From Thermoguttaceae bacterium (GTDB lineage: Bacteria > Planctomycetota > Planctomycetia > Pirellulales > Thermoguttaceae): a stretch of 64,000 nucleotides of DNA. Below are positions 23,727-33,283 of the stretch, piece after piece (positions within the stretch are counted from its first letter, which is position 1; each line of letters begins with the position of its first letter). The notes beneath the pieces are model-generated. The model was not told where the DNA came from. It saw nothing but the letters and a program-made list of their open reading frames with translations, and searched no databases. The stretch lies in NCBI GenBank assembly GCA_017559825.1, contig JAFYQR010000223.1, positions 1 to 64,000 on the forward strand. Reading direction: 5' to 3'. Made by a program: the position numbers and the translations under genes.

Positions 23727-24107
23727 TTATCGGTCCTTGACGCCCTTCTTGCCGGCGACGGTCTTTTTCGGACCTTTGCGGGTGCGCGCGTTGGTTTTCG
23801 TGCGTTGACCGCGAACGGGGAGACCTTTGCGGTGGCGGATTCCGCGATAGCAACCAATTTCGCGAAGACGGGCAATATTTTGGTTCACTTGACGACGGAG
23901 TTGACCTTCGACGACATAATCGTTGTCGAGAAGAACGGCCAATTTGGCGACTTCTTCTTCTTTGAGGTCCTTCGCGCGCATGGTCGGATCGATATTGGCC
24001 TTGCGGCACAATTCGGCGGCGGTTTGCGGGCCGACGCCGTAAAGGTACGTCAGCGAAATCGCGGTAGGACGATTATTCGGAATGTCAACACCCAAAAGAC
24101 GAGGCAT
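23727..24107 (-). CDS. rpsM: Ribosomal protein uS13
   Basis: This 126-residue protein of the small-subunit head contacts the large subunit. Diagnostic parts are [19 protein letters not shown] and the C-terminal [24 protein letters not shown]. It is the second gene of the unit opened by rpmJ. Confidence 0.98.
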   Translation of the reverse strand: MPRLLGVDIPNNRPTAISLTYLYGVGPQTAAELCRKANIDPTMRAKDLKEEEVAKLAVLLDNDYVVEGQLRRQVNQNIARLREIGCYRGIRHRKGLPVRGQRTKTNARTRKGPKKTVAGKKGVKDR

Positions 24108-24254
24108 CTAACTTCTCCTGTTTTTAAAATTGGTTCGACTCGACGGCTCTAATCGGAGGCTCGCCGCGTCGACAAAACCCGAACGAGCGCGAAGACGTTT
24201 AAAACATTACCCGAACGTCGTCTTCCGCCTTCGAACTCGTCGACGCTAATACGC

Positions 24255-24368
24255 TCAACCTTGACGTTGCTTGTGGCGGGGATTCGCACAAATAACGTAA
24301 ATCTTACCCTTACGTTTCACGACTTTGCAGTTTTCGCAAATTCGCTTAACACTAGCTTGAACTTTCAT
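24255..24368 (-). CDS. rpmJ: Ribosomal protein bL36 (short gene)
   Basis: The 37-residue product reads [20 protein letters not shown] and continues to RHKQRQG. The zinc ligands Cys11, Cys14, Cys27 and His32 are all present, so this is the zinc-binding form. It is the first gene after a strong promoter (24462-24489). The usual neighbour infA is not found between map and rpmJ: only 187 bp separate them. Confidence 0.95.
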   Translation of the reverse strand: MKVQASVKRICENCKVVKRKGKIYVICANPRHKQRQG

Positions 24369-24461
24369 TGTAAAATCTCGCGTTTCTTATTGTCGTTTCG
24401 GCGCCTTCGTCGAGCGAAAACTCGGGGGACGGAGAGCGCGCGTTTAGTCAATAGTCAATTC

Positions 24462-24489
24462 ATTATAGCCCGTCGACTCTCGAGCGCAA
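24462..24489 (-). promoter_or_regulatory. Promoter of the alpha operon (rpmJ to rplQ)
   Basis: On the - strand: TTGCGC (24484-24489), 16 bp, perfect TATAAT (24462-24467), about 85 nt upstream of rpmJ. Confidence 0.6.
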
Positions 24490-24555
24490 GGGGCCGCTAA
24501 GAAAAATCAACCGTTCTTCGCCGATTTTTTTCAAAAAAATTACCGAGTCGCCGGA

Positions 24556-25386
24556 TTATTTGTTATTTTCGTAACGATCGAAAAACGTTTCGACCATTTT
24601 TCGCTCTTCTTCGGTCTCGGGCGGCCCTGTCAAAACGATCGGGCCGGACTTAAGGATCCCGACGGTGTGCTCTTCGTGCGCGCTCAGACTGCCGTCGGCG
24701 GTGGCGATCGTCCAGTAGTCGCGGAGCTGTTTGACGCGTTTCCCGCCGACGTTGACCATCGGCTCGATCGCGATCGCGACGCCCGGTTTGATTTGGAAGT
24801 CGCCGCCGCGCAAAAATTCCGGATAAACGAAATTCGGCACCTGCGGCTCTTCGTGCATGCGACGTCCGATTCCGTGTCCGACGAACGATTCGACGACGGA
24901 AAAACCGCGTTCGCGCACGTATTTTTCCATTTGGCGAGCGACGTCGCTCCAATACTTCGCCGTTTGCAACTTTTCGATCGCCAAATATAAGACGCCGCGC
25001 GTTGTTTCGACAAGTTTCTTCGCTTCGTCGGAAACGTTCCCGACAAGGCTCGTGTACGCCGCGTCGCCGCACCAACCGTCGATTTTGCAACCGAGGTCGA
25101 CGCTCACGACGTCGCCGTCCTGAATAACGCGGTCGCCGGGAATGCCGTGCACGACTTGATCGTTCACGGAAATGCAGGTAACGGCCGGATACGGCACGCG
25201 CCCGGGCACGCCTTTAAACATCCCGACGGCGAAGTTGCGAACGAAGAGCTTCTCGACTTCGGCGTCGATTTCTCGCGTCGTCATGCCCGGGCGAATAATT
25301 TTGCGGATAAGCTCGTGCGCCGTCCAGGTCAGGAGCCCGGCTTTTCGCATTTTCCAAATGTCTTTTTCCGTTTTTAAGGAAAGCAT
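24556..25386 (-). CDS. map: Methionine aminopeptidase, type I
   Basis: The enzyme removes the initiator methionine from new proteins in the cytoplasm. The metal-binding residues Asp97 (SVDLGC), Asp108 (GWCGDAA), His171 (GHGIG), Glu208 (AIEPM) and Glu239 (HEEH) are present, and His80 (VVHGIPG) is the substrate-side histidine. At 276 residues it is close to the family norm. It follows adk in the same direction, as in most bacteria, and ends before the rpmJ promoter. Confidence 0.97.
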   Translation of the reverse strand: MLSLKTEKDIWKMRKAGLLTWTAHELIRKIIRPGMTTREIDAEVEKLFVRNFAVGMFKGVPGRVPYPAVTCISVNDQVVHGIPGDRVIQDGDVVSVDLGCKIDGWCGDAAYTSLVGNVSDEAKKLVETTRGVLYLAIEKLQTAKYWSDVARQMEKYVRERGFSVVESFVGHGIGRRMHEEPQVPNFVYPEFLRGGDFQIKPGVAIAIEPMVNVGGKRVKQLRDYWTIATADGSLSAHEEHTVGILKSGPIVLTGPPETEEERKMVETFFDRYENNK

Positions 25387-25625
25387 GGGAAGCCGCCTTT
25401 CAAGACGTCGTCAAGCGGTTGTTTCGCTCCGCTCCGAGAACGCGAAGCGGCGTCCGAAACCGAACCGAGCTCGAACGACAAAATAGTAAAAGCGCGTTCG
25501 CCGACGCGCAAGTCGACCGCTCGAACTTTCGCCCGAACGCCCGAACGCTCGCGCGGCGACGGAACCGGAGTCGCCTCCATGCGCCGCCGACGCGAACGAC
25601 AATCGCAAATCAAAATTCGCGACGA

Positions 25626-26177
25626 TTATTTATATTCATCGAGAACGGTCTTAATGCGACCGTAAATTTCCTCAACCGTGCCGAGACCGTCGATTTTGCG
25701 GAGAATGCCGGCTTTCGTGTAGTAACCGACGAGCGGCTCGGTTTGTTCGCGGTAAGCGACCAAGCGACGCTTAATGACTTCCGGTTGGTCGTCGGCGCGA
25801 CCGCGGGAAGCCAAACGCTTGAACAGCTCGTCTTCCGGAACGGCCAACTCGAGCACGACGTCGAGCGGAGCGTTCTTTTCGGCGAGAACCTTGTCGAGCG
25901 CTTCCGCTTGAGCGATAGTGCGCGGGAAACCGTCGAGCAGGCAGCCGTCTTTCGCTTCGTCGAGACGTTCGACGACGACGCCGACGACGACTTCGTCCGG
26001 AACGAGCGCGCCGCTCGACATGTATTTTTCGGCTTCGATCCCGATCGGAGACTTAGCGGCGACCGCGGCGCGGAGGGCGTCGCCGGTCGAAAGATGGAAC
26101 AATTTGTATTCCGCGACGATATTTTCGGCTTGGGTGCCCTTCCCGGCTCCCGGCGGTCCGACAAAAACAACTCTCAT
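25626..26177 (-). CDS. adk: Adenylate kinase, short-LID form
   Basis: Adenylate kinase balances ATP, ADP and AMP. The P-loop GPPGAGKGT is at residues 7-15, the NMP-binding segment LSTGDALR follows, and LLDGFPRT lies near 100. The LID is the short version, with SRGRADDQPEVIKRRL directly between helices and no zinc-type Cys cluster; total length is 183 instead of ~214. It lies between secY and map in the usual order. Confidence 0.97.
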   Translation of the reverse strand: MRVVFVGPPGAGKGTQAENIVAEYKLFHLSTGDALRAAVAAKSPIGIEAEKYMSSGALVPDEVVVGVVVERLDEAKDGCLLDGFPRTIAQAEALDKVLAEKNAPLDVVLELAVPEDELFKRLASRGRADDQPEVIKRRLVAYREQTEPLVGYYTKAGILRKIDGLGTVEEIYGRIKTVLDEYK

Positions 26178-26347
26178 AATATTCCGTCCTATCGCGCCCC
26201 GCCGCCGTTCGCCGACGCCGCGACGCGCTTAAAGTTAAACGATGCGAAAACGACGAAACGACTCGTCGCGCTCGGAGCGTCCGAACCGACAAGCCGCGTC
26301 GTTAAACGGTCGGAGACGCGACCGCGCCGCGCCTCCGTTCGCGCCGA

Positions 26348-27745
26348 CTAATCGAGCAAGCTCTTGTAGTTGCGCATAATAAGGTGCGCGTCGATTTTGT
26401 CGACCAAGTCGAGAACGACGCTGACGGCGATGAGCAGGCTCGTGCCGCCGAAGAAACTGGCCAACGCGTAGTTAACGCCGAGCGAGTTCGTAACGAGCGT
26501 CGGAACGATCGCGATAATGGCCAAGAACGACGCGCCGACGTAAGTAATACGAAGCATAACCTTTTCGAGGTAGTTCGCGGTGCTGCTCCCCGGACGATAA
26601 CCTTGAATGAAGGTGCCGTGATTCTTCAGGTTTTCCGCCATGTCCTTCGGATTGAACGTAACCGCCGTCCAGAAATAGCAGAAGAAGTAAATCAGCGCGA
26701 CTTCCATAACGACGTACAGGTAGGAGCCGGAACCGCTAAAAACTTCGTTGCCGCCGCGAACGAAACTCGCCCACAAACCGGAAGCGTCCGACGCCGTTTG
26801 AGCGCCGAGATACGCGAAGAGGAATTGCGGGAACAGAAGCAAGCTGCTCGCGAAAATGATCGGCATAACGCCCGCTTGGTTCACGCGAAGCGGGAGATAT
26901 TGACGGTTGCCGCCGAAAACTTGACGTCCGCGAACGTGCTTCGCGCTTTGCGTCGGGATGCGGCGTTGGCCTTTCGTAACAAAAACGACCGCCAAAACGA
27001 CGCCGACAAAGAGCGCGATCAGGAAGCAAAGCGTTTCGACGCCGAATTGACCGCCCATTTGAAGCGAACCGCTCGCGGTCGCGTTTTTCCAAAGTTCGGC
27101 CAAAGCGCCCGGCGCGCTCGCCAAGATGCCCGCCATAATGAGAAGGCTGATCCCGTTGCCGATCCCGTATTCGTCGATTTGCTCGCCGAGCCACATCAGG
27201 AACGCGGTCCCGGTCGTCATCGTCAAGATCGCGAGCCAATACCACGAGAAAGTCAAATGCCCGGAGTCGCCGACGCACGAGTCGAGGAACATGTTTTGGT
27301 AGCCGTAGCTCGACATTTGTTGCGCCGCTTGCGCGTTCAACATCGACAGATACGCCATCGACTGAATAACGCAAATGAGAATCGTCGCGTAACGGGTGTA
27401 CTCGTTAATCTTTTTGCGCCCGCTTTCGCCTTCTTTTTGCAACTTTTCAAGCGGTTCGTAAACGGTCGCCAAAAGTTGGAAAATAATCGACGCGGAAATG
27501 TACGGCATAACGCCGAGGCCGAAGATCGTCATTTGGTCGAGCTGCGTGCCGCTAAAGACCGCGACTTGGCTGAGCAAATCGCCGAAACCGGCTTGCTCGT
27601 CCATCGCCAACTGCATCCCGGCGCTGTCGATCATCGGAAGGAAAATGTTCCAACCGATGCGATAGACCGCGAGAAGACCGAGCGTCAACAATATTTTTTT
27701 TCTCAATTCGGAGATCGAGAAGACGATTCGAAGTTTGTCTATCAT
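26348..27745 (-). CDS. secY: Preprotein translocase subunit SecY
   Basis: This is the channel subunit of the Sec translocon: ten membrane helices, 465 residues. ATG 27745 (MIDKLRIVFSI) is preferred over an in-frame TTG four codons earlier, because a GAGGA ribosome-binding site sits in the right place for ATG. The conserved plug and pore parts are seen (FGLGVMPYISASIIFQLL) and the late basic loop (GYRPGSSTANYLEKVMLRITYVGASFLA). It starts a secY-adk-map unit, uncoupled from rplO by a terminator. Confidence 0.97.
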   Translation of the reverse strand: MIDKLRIVFSISELRKKILLTLGLLAVYRIGWNIFLPMIDSAGMQLAMDEQAGFGDLLSQVAVFSGTQLDQMTIFGLGVMPYISASIIFQLLATVYEPLEKLQKEGESGRKKINEYTRYATILICVIQSMAYLSMLNAQAAQQMSSYGYQNMFLDSCVGDSGHLTFSWYWLAILTMTTGTAFLMWLGEQIDEYGIGNGISLLIMAGILASAPGALAELWKNATASGSLQMGGQFGVETLCFLIALFVGVVLAVVFVTKGQRRIPTQSAKHVRGRQVFGGNRQYLPLRVNQAGVMPIIFASSLLLFPQFLFAYLGAQTASDASGLWASFVRGGNEVFSGSGSYLYVVMEVALIYFFCYFWTAVTFNPKDMAENLKNHGTFIQGYRPGSSTANYLEKVMLRITYVGASFLAIIAIVPTLVTNSLGVNYALASFFGGTSLLIAVSVVLDLVDKIDAHLIMRNYKSLLD

Positions 27746-28201
27746 GCGAATCCTCAAATTTCAACAAACGCGGCGTTTCGAAAGCGCTACGCCGACGGAC
27801 GTCAAACGTTCGTCCGCGCGATCGCCGTCCTTTCGGTCGCGACGCGTTATACGGTTAATATCTTACGTCCGACGCCAAGCAGGCGATCGAGCGATCGATC
27901 GTCCCGAAGCGCTTCGCGCTTCGCCGTTTGACGACGACCGAACCGCCGACCGATATTTCGGACGACTTTATTATTTTAAAAAATTTTTTCTTTTCAACAA
28001 GACGGCGTCGACGCGAAAACCGGCGGATTCCTCGGAAACGGCAAATTTTTTCAAAAAAACTTAAAGCCCCGCTCCGTTTCGCTCGCCGCCCCGCTCGACG
28101 ACAAAAAAAAACGTTCGGTTCGAAAGAAATCCAAACCGAACGAATTTTTCGACGGTCGCCGCGCGCTCAAACGAGCCGCGGCGGCTCTTCGACGAAAAAG
28201 G
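27746..28201. other. secY leader with promoter candidate and hairpin
   Basis: There is no gene here. On the - strand a TTGAAA-16 bp-AATAAT promoter candidate occupies 27970-27997, giving a leader of about 220 nt. A perfect 7-bp hairpin GAAGCGC/GCGCTTC lies at 27906-27922 in that leader. Confidence 0.4.
28103..28147 (-). terminator. Terminator of the rplF-rplR-rpsE-rplO unit
   Basis: A stem of about 9 bp (CGTTCGGTT pairing with AACCGAACG) is followed on the - strand by nine T. It separates rplO from secY, which are usually cotranscribed in other bacteria. Confidence 0.8.
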
Positions 28202-28699
28202 TCAGTTCGCCTTCTTCGCCTTCATCTTGTTCTTGACGACCGGTTTTTTACCCGGCAGAATTTCGATTTTACCGCCGGCTTTTTCGACCGCTTCTTTCGC
28301 GCCTTCGGAGACGCGGTGAACTTTGAAGTTGTACGCCTTCGGCATTTCGTCGGCGCCGATCAGTTTGACGATCGACTTCGCGCTCTTGATGAGGCCGCGT
28401 TCTTCGAGGACTTCCGGCGTGATTTCGACCGAACCGTCGAACTTGCGAAGAACCGCTTTCAAAGCGACGCTTTCGACGACGTCGGCGAAGACTTTATTGT
28501 TGAAGCCGCGTTTCGGAATACGACGAACCAACGGGAGCTGACCGCCTTCGAAAACCGGCGAAAGCGAGAAACCCGCGCGAGCGGCTTGACCGTTGCTACC
28601 GCGACCGGCGGTCTTGCCGTTCCCGGAACCCGGGCCGCGACCGACGCGATCTTTTTTCACGTTCTTGCAAACGCCTTCGTTGATCGTATTAATATTCAT
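28202..28699 (-). CDS. rplO: Ribosomal protein uL15
   Basis: This 165-residue protein of the large subunit is recognised by [21 protein letters not shown] and [17 protein letters not shown] near the N-terminus. Its ATG overlaps the stop codon of rpsE by one base (TAATG), so translation is probably coupled. There is no rpmD between rpsE and rplO. The C-terminus is Lys-rich. Confidence 0.97.
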   Translation of the reverse strand: MNINTINEGVCKNVKKDRVGRGPGSGNGKTAGRGSNGQAARAGFSLSPVFEGGQLPLVRRIPKRGFNNKVFADVVESVALKAVLRKFDGSVEITPEVLEERGLIKSAKSIVKLIGADEMPKAYNFKVHRVSEGAKEAVEKAGGKIEILPGKKPVVKNKMKAKKAN

Positions 28700-29181
28700 T
28701 AGAGTTCGACTCCTCGCAGATTCTCGATTTGAGATTTGGTTCGCAGCTTAGTGAGAGCGTCGAGCGTCGCCTTAACAAGGTTCGCCGAGTTGGCGCTTCC
28801 GTACGATTTCGTCAAAATGTCGCGAATACCGCAAGCTTCGCAGACCGCGCGGACGGCGGCGCCGGCGATAACCCCGGTACCCGGACGAGCCGGAAGGAGA
28901 AGGACGCGGGACGCGCCGAAGCGACCTTCGACGGCGTGCGGGATCGTCGAACCGGCCATGCAAACCGGAGCCATTTTGCGCGTGCCGTCTTGAACGGCTT
29001 TGTTGACGGCCGGCGGAACTTCGTTCGCTTTGCCGTAACCCCAAGCGACTTTGCCTTTGCCGTCGCCGACCACGACCAAAGCGGTGAACGAGAAGCGACG
29101 TCCGCCCTTGACGGTCGCCGAGCATCTGCGGATTTTGACGACCTTGTCGACCAACCCGCCTTCATGATTATTATCGGACAT
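28699..29181 (-). CDS. rpsE: Ribosomal protein uS5
   Basis: This 160-residue protein near the mRNA entry and decoding region matches uS5 by the double-stranded RNA-binding part [18 protein letters not shown] and the later [27 protein letters not shown]. It lies third in the unit driven by the 30563-30590 promoter and overlaps rplO by one base. Confidence 0.97.
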   Translation of the reverse strand: MSDNNHEGGLVDKVVKIRRCSATVKGGRRFSFTALVVVGDGKGKVAWGYGKANEVPPAVNKAVQDGTRKMAPVCMAGSTIPHAVEGRFGASRVLLLPARPGTGVIAGAAVRAVCEACGIRDILTKSYGSANSANLVKATLDALTKLRTKSQIENLRGVEL

Positions 29182-29256
29182 GGTTATATCTTATTCTTTT
29201 TAAGGATTTATTCTATCGTAAATGAAATCGCTAGAGCGAATCGTTGGAAACGAGGA

Positions 29257-29643
29257 TCACTCGTCGCCTTTGCCGCCGATGTCGAGACCGGCGTCGCGGG
29301 CGGCGTCGGCCAAAGCCTTGACGCGACCGTGATACTTGTAGCCCTTACGGTCGAAAGCGACGGCCGTAACGCCGGCGGCGAGAGCGCGCTCGGCGACGAG
29401 TTTGCCGACGATCTCGGCCGCGGCGACGTTGCCGCCGTTCGAGTTCGATTCGCGGAAATCCTTTTCGTAGGTGCTCGCGCTGGCCAAGGTTTTGCCGACG
29501 AGGTCGTCGACGACTTGGCAGCTGATGTGACGCGCGCTACGGAAAACGCACAGACGCGGACGAGTACTGTTCTTTTTAACGGCGTTGGAAACTCGGAATT
29601 TGCGAGTAACGCGTTGTTTGTTCAAACGCAGTTGTTTTCTCAC
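29257..29643 (-). CDS. rplR: Ribosomal protein uL18, GTG start
   Basis: This 128-residue 5S rRNA-binding protein shows [20 protein letters not shown] and [23 protein letters not shown]. The open frame extends further upstream, but the family normally begins with a short basic helix, so I place the start at GTG 29643 ([16 protein letters not shown]). An ATT two codons earlier is another possibility. No strong ribosome-binding site distinguishes them. Confidence 0.92.
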   Translation of the reverse strand: MRKQLRLNKQRVTRKFRVSNAVKKNSTRPRLCVFRSARHISCQVVDDLVGKTLASASTYEKDFRESNSNGGNVAAAEIVGKLVAERALAAGVTAVAFDRKGYKYHGRVKALADAARDAGLDIGGKGDE

Positions 29644-29796
29644 GTTAATACCACACGATTTGATTAAAATTTTTAAATTGCGTTGAAAGCGATCGCCGGT
29701 TTTGCAACGAGCGTCGTCGAGCGAAAGAAAACGACCCGACGACCGAAACCCCTCGTCTTGCAAACGGCGCGATCGACACGTAGCCGCGAGGCGTTA

Positions 29797-30348
29797 TTAT
29801 TTCTTGCCCGCCGCTTTGCTTTCCTTGCGACGAATGACTTCGCCTTCGTACTTGATGCCCTTGCCCAAGTACGGCTCGGCCTTTTTGATCGCGCGGATTT
29901 CCGCGGCGAATTGCCCGACGAGTTGTTTGTCGCAACCGCTGATGTGAACGTGTTGTTGGTCGGGGCACTTCACTTCGAGACCAGCCGGAACCGGCTTGTG
30001 AATCTCGTTCGCGAAACCGACGCGAACTTGCAAAACGTTCCCGGCGAGCGCGGCCAAATAACCGGTGCCGAAGATTTCAAGTTTCTTTTCGTACCCTTGG
30101 GAAACGCCGGTAACCATATTTTGAACGAGAGCGCGGGTCAAGCCGTGCATAGCGTTCGCGACGCGCGTTTCGAACAAACGGTCGACGATCAATTCCTTAG
30201 CTTCTTCGTCGAAACGGAGAGCGACTTCCGGACGGAAGACGCGGCTCAGTTCGCCTTTCGGGCCTTTGACCGTAAGTTCGCGGTCGTTTTTAATTTCGAC
30301 GGAGACGCCGTTCGGAACGGCGACCGGTTTCTTACCAATTCTCGACAT
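29797..30348 (-). CDS. rplF: Ribosomal protein uL6
   Basis: This 183-residue protein matches uL6 by MSRIGKKPVAVPNGVSVEI at the start and the family loop GVSQGYEKKLEIFGTGY. The C-terminal RNA-binding part ends with GKGIKYEGEVIRRKESKAAGKK. It is the first gene after an internal promoter at 30563 and a ~200-nt leader. Confidence 0.97.
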   Translation of the reverse strand: MSRIGKKPVAVPNGVSVEIKNDRELTVKGPKGELSRVFRPEVALRFDEEAKELIVDRLFETRVANAMHGLTRALVQNMVTGVSQGYEKKLEIFGTGYLAALAGNVLQVRVGFANEIHKPVPAGLEVKCPDQQHVHISGCDKQLVGQFAAEIRAIKKAEPYLGKGIKYEGEVIRRKESKAAGKK

Positions 30349-30649
30349 GTTCGTTTAACCTTACTGCTGAAATGTGTTAGCTTTTGATCGCAATCTTTAT
30401 TCCAGACGACGATTTTTCGACGCGCTTACCGCCCCTCGCCCCTCAAATTCATTTTCGTCCAACAATTTAACATCGTTATGGGACTAGCGTCTTTGTTCGG
30501 GGAAATCGGGCGCGTCAAGGAAACGCGCGACGCTCAAGCGTCAAGCCGACGCTTAAAATATAAGCATACCTTGTTTTGAGAATTCGTCAATCCGCCGCGC
30601 CCTTAAAAACGGGCGCGGAAACGGATTTTTTTCAAATTTTGGCGAAAAA
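30349..30649. other. rplF leader and inverted repeat
   Basis: There is no gene here. The leader of rplF has several short GC-rich hairpins. A longer inverted repeat (7-bp CGCGCCC/GGGCGCG stem plus flanking ATCCG/CGGAT pairs, ~30591-30629) lies between rpsH and the promoter. Its T run lies on the + strand side, so it would end antisense + strand transcripts rather than rpsH mRNA. Confidence 0.4.
30563..30590 (-). promoter_or_regulatory. Internal spc promoter upstream of rplF
   Basis: On the - strand: TTGACG (30585-30590), 16 bp, TATGCT (30563-30568). It drives rplF-rplR-rpsE-rplO. Confidence 0.55.
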
Positions 30650-31045
30650 TCACCAAATTTCGCACAGAACTTCGCCGCCGACGTTTTGGGCGCGGGCTTC
30701 GCGGTCGCTCACGACGCCTTTGTTCGTGCTAAGAATGCTGATGCCGAGGCCGTTGAGAACCGGTTTCAGGTCTTTCGGACCGCAGTAGCAGCGGCGACCC
30801 GGCTTGCTGATCTTGCGAATCGATTGAATGACGCGTTCGCCGCTCGGACCGTATTTCAGTTGAATACGGATGAAGTTCGACGGGGAGCCTTCGACGATTT
30901 GGTATTCCCAAATGTATCCTTCGCGCTTCAGAACGTCGACGACGCCGAGCTTGAGTTTCGAGAACGGCACGTCGAGCGTTTCGTGTTCGACTTTAATAGC
31001 GTTGCGGATACGGGTCAGCATATCGGCAATGGGATCTGTCATCAT
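30650..31045 (-). CDS. rpsH: Ribosomal protein uS8
   Basis: This 131-residue central-domain protein shows DPIADMLTRIRNA at the start and ILSTNKGVVSDREAR near the end. AAGGAG nine bases upstream supports the first of two adjacent ATGs. It is the last gene of the rpsJ unit before the internal promoter, and an inverted repeat follows. Confidence 0.97.
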   Translation of the reverse strand: MMTDPIADMLTRIRNAIKVEHETLDVPFSKLKLGVVDVLKREGYIWEYQIVEGSPSNFIRIQLKYGPSGERVIQSIRKISKPGRRCYCGPKDLKPVLNGLGISILSTNKGVVSDREARAQNVGGEVLCEIW

Positions 31046-31063
31046 TGTACTGTTCTCCTTAAA

Positions 31064-31249
31064 CTACCAGCTCGCTTTTTGAACGCCGGGGATAAGCCCT
31101 TGGTTCGCCAATTCGCGGAAACAAATGCGGCAGACGCCAAATTTGCGATAGACGGCGCGCGGACGACCGCAAATCTTGCAACGATTTTCGCGTCGAGTGC
31201 TGAATTTCGGCTCGCGATTCGCTTTATTGATTTTTGCTTTACTCGCCAT
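31064..31249 (-). CDS. rpsN: Ribosomal protein uS14, zinc-binding form
   Basis: The product has 61 residues ([16 protein letters not shown] start). Cysteines 24, 27, 40 and 43 (CKICGRP and CRICFREL) make the zinc ribbon of the short type Z. It lies between rplE and rpsH as usual. Confidence 0.96.
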   Translation of the reverse strand: MASKAKINKANREPKFSTRRENRCKICGRPRAVYRKFGVCRICFRELANQGLIPGVQKASW

Positions 31250-31275
31250 TTTATCAATAACCTTTACCAAGTATT

Positions 31276-31827
31276 TTATTCTTTACCAGTTTTGAACGGC
31301 ATGCCGAATTCGCGAAGGAGTTCGCGCGCTTCGTCGTCGCTATCGACGTTCGTAACGAACGTGATATTCATACCTTGGCTCTTCGTGTATTTGTCCGGGT
31401 TGAGTTCCGGGAACACGAGTTGTTCGCTGAGGCCGAGGTTATAGTTGCCGCGTTTGTCGAAGCTGTTCGGGTTCAAGCCGCGGAAGTCGCGAACGCGCGG
31501 AAGAACGATCGAGATGAGGCGATCCATGAACTCGTACATGCGAGCGCCGCGCAAGGTAACCTTGCAACCGATGTTCATCCCTTCGCGCAGGCGGAAACCG
31601 GCGATCGAACGGCGAGCCGACGTAACGACCGGTTTTTGGCCGGTGATTTGGGTCAAAACGTCAAGCGCTTCTTCCAAGTATTTTTTATCTTGAATCGCGC
31701 TTCCAACGCCCATATTCACGACGATTTTTTCAAGTTTCGGAATGGAGTGGACGTTCGTTTTGCCGAGCTTCTTTTCCAAGCTCGAGGCAATTTGCGTATT
31801 GTATTTTTCTAAAAGTCTAGGCGTCAT
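31276..31827 (-). CDS. rplE: Ribosomal protein uL5
   Basis: This 183-residue 5S rRNA-binding protein is identified by [27 protein letters not shown] and the late [20 protein letters not shown]. It has normal length and position after rplX, and no frameshift. Confidence 0.97.
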   Translation of the reverse strand: MTPRLLEKYNTQIASSLEKKLGKTNVHSIPKLEKIVVNMGVGSAIQDKKYLEEALDVLTQITGQKPVVTSARRSIAGFRLREGMNIGCKVTLRGARMYEFMDRLISIVLPRVRDFRGLNPNSFDKRGNYNLGLSEQLVFPELNPDKYTKSQGMNITFVTNVDSDDEARELLREFGMPFKTGKE

Positions 31828-31866
31828 GTTCCTGTACCTGTTCTACTTTCGTTTCGAGGCGGCTGA

Positions 31867-32178
31867 TCATTCGACGGCGGCGCCGCACTTTTTGCAAGCG
31901 CGGAACTTTTTGCCGGCTTCGTCAAATTTGTAGCCGACGCGCGTCGGTTTGTTGCACTTCGGGCAAACCAACATCACCTTGCCGACCGGAACCGGCATCA
32001 GTTTCGAAAGACGACCGCCTTGCATGTTCTTTTGCGAACGACGGACGTGGCGTTTCACTTCGTTGACGCCTTCGACGGTAACTTTGCCTTCTTCGCGATT
32101 GACGGAGAGGACTTTGCCTTGTTTGTCGCGATCCTTACCGGAAAGAACGACGACCGTGTCGTTAGTTTTGATACGCAT
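31867..32178 (-). CDS. rplX: Ribosomal protein uL24 with a C-terminal zinc ribbon
   Basis: The product has 103 residues from ATG 32178, one base after the rplN stop, with a GAGGTGG ribosome-binding site inside rplN. The KOW part ([17 protein letters not shown]) begins the protein. The C-terminus holds two CxxC pairs at 72/75 and 95/98 (CPKCNKP and CKKCGAA), a probable zinc ribbon. Confidence 0.96.
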   Translation of the reverse strand: MRIKTNDTVVVLSGKDRDKQGKVLSVNREEGKVTVEGVNEVKRHVRRSQKNMQGGRLSKLMPVPVGKVMLVCPKCNKPTRVGYKFDEAGKKFRACKKCGAAVE

Positions 32179-32179
32179 C

Positions 32180-32548
32180 TCAGACCACCTCGCTCGCAAG
32201 ACTGACAATCTTCATGAAGCCGAGATCGCGGAGTTCGCGACCGACGGCGCCGAAAATACGAGTTCCGCGCGGGTTTTTGTCGTTGTCGACCAAAACGGCG
32301 GCGTTCGCGTCGAAGCGGATGTAGCTTCCGTCTTCGCGACGGGTCGGTTGCTTCGTGCGGACGATAACGGCCTTCACGACTTGACCCTTTTTGATTTGGC
32401 TGCCGGGAATAACGGACTTCACGGAGCAAATGATGATGTCGCCGAGACCGGCGGTGCGACGGTGGGTGCCGCCCAACACTTTAATGCACTGCAATTCTTT
32501 AGCGCCCGTGTTGTCAGCGGAGTCCAAACGAGTCTGCATCTGAATCAT
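32180..32548 (-). CDS. rplN: Ribosomal protein uL14
   Basis: This 122-residue protein of the subunit interface reads [20 protein letters not shown] at the start and has the family segment [19 protein letters not shown]. It lies between rpsQ and rplX and abuts the latter. No odd features. Confidence 0.97.
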   Translation of the reverse strand: MIQMQTRLDSADNTGAKELQCIKVLGGTHRRTAGLGDIIICSVKSVIPGSQIKKGQVVKAVIVRTKQPTRREDGSYIRFDANAAVLVDNDKNPRGTRIFGAVGRELRDLGFMKIVSLASEVV

Positions 32549-32655
32549 GGTTGTTACTCGCTTCCACTAATTTGATGTTTTCTTCAATTTCCTAACTCGC
32601 CGCGGAGCGAATCGCTTCTCGCGGCGGGACGGCGAACGATCGGCGAACGTCGTTC

Positions 32656-32913
32656 TCAGCCGTCGATTTTCTCCGCTTTCTTGACGATGCTCACGAGCGT
32701 CCAGCGCTTCAGCTTGGACGTCGGACGGCTTTCTTCGATCTCGACGACGTCGCCGACGGACGTTTCATCGTTTTCGTCGTGCATGTAGCAGACGGTGCGA
32801 GTGCGGACGTATTTGCCGTATTTCGGATACTTCTTGATACGCGGAATCTCGACGCGTCGGGTTTTCTTCATTTTGTCGGTCTTAACGACGCCGACCAACT
32901 TCATCTTAGGCAT
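32656..32913 (-). CDS. rpsQ: Ribosomal protein uS17
   Basis: The product has 85 residues. The OB-fold core is clear from VGVVKTDKMKKTRRVEI and GDVVEIEESRPTSKLKRW. It lies between rpmC and rplN as in most bacteria. Confidence 0.96.
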   Translation of the reverse strand: MPKMKLVGVVKTDKMKKTRRVEIPRIKKYPKYGKYVRTRTVCYMHDENDETSVGDVVEIEESRPTSKLKRWTLVSIVKKAEKIDG

Positions 32914-32969
32914 ATGTATCCTCGCTATGAAAGACCTCGGCGCGTTTACGGCGCCGTCGACGGACTTTC

Positions 32970-33158
32970 TTAACCGTTAATTTCGTGTTGAATCGTTTTG
33001 ATTTGAGCGATAATTTTCTTCGCTTTGCCGACTTCGCTCGGCGAATCCAAGCGTTCCATGCGGGCTTGGACGCGAAGTTTGAACAACTTTTCGGTCGTTT
33101 CTTTGAGCAGACTCGCGCGTTGTTCGTCGCTCATTTCTCGAATTTCTTTGGCCTTCAT
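32970..33158 (-). CDS. rpmC: Ribosomal protein uL29
   Basis: The product has 62 residues from ATG 33158 (MKAKEIREMSDEQRAS). An upstream in-frame extension is open but lies outside the normal family start. The helical hairpin with ETTEKLFKLRVQARMERL is typical. It is located near the exit tunnel. Confidence 0.95.
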   Translation of the reverse strand: MKAKEIREMSDEQRASLLKETTEKLFKLRVQARMERLDSPSEVGKAKKIIAQIKTIQHEING

Positions 33159-33283
33159 ATTATCTCTCGACTCTTCGTCGAGCGCGACCGATTCGGTCGA
33201 ACTCGATTTCAAGGTTGTGTTCTAACAGTCGAACGAATCGCCCGCCGCCTCGCGACGGCGGAACGATTAACTTCGACTTGCGA

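Noticed and set aside
26384-27931. A 515-codon + strand frame antisense to secY
   Set aside because: The product is Arg/Asn-rich without domains, and it opposes a clear SecY.
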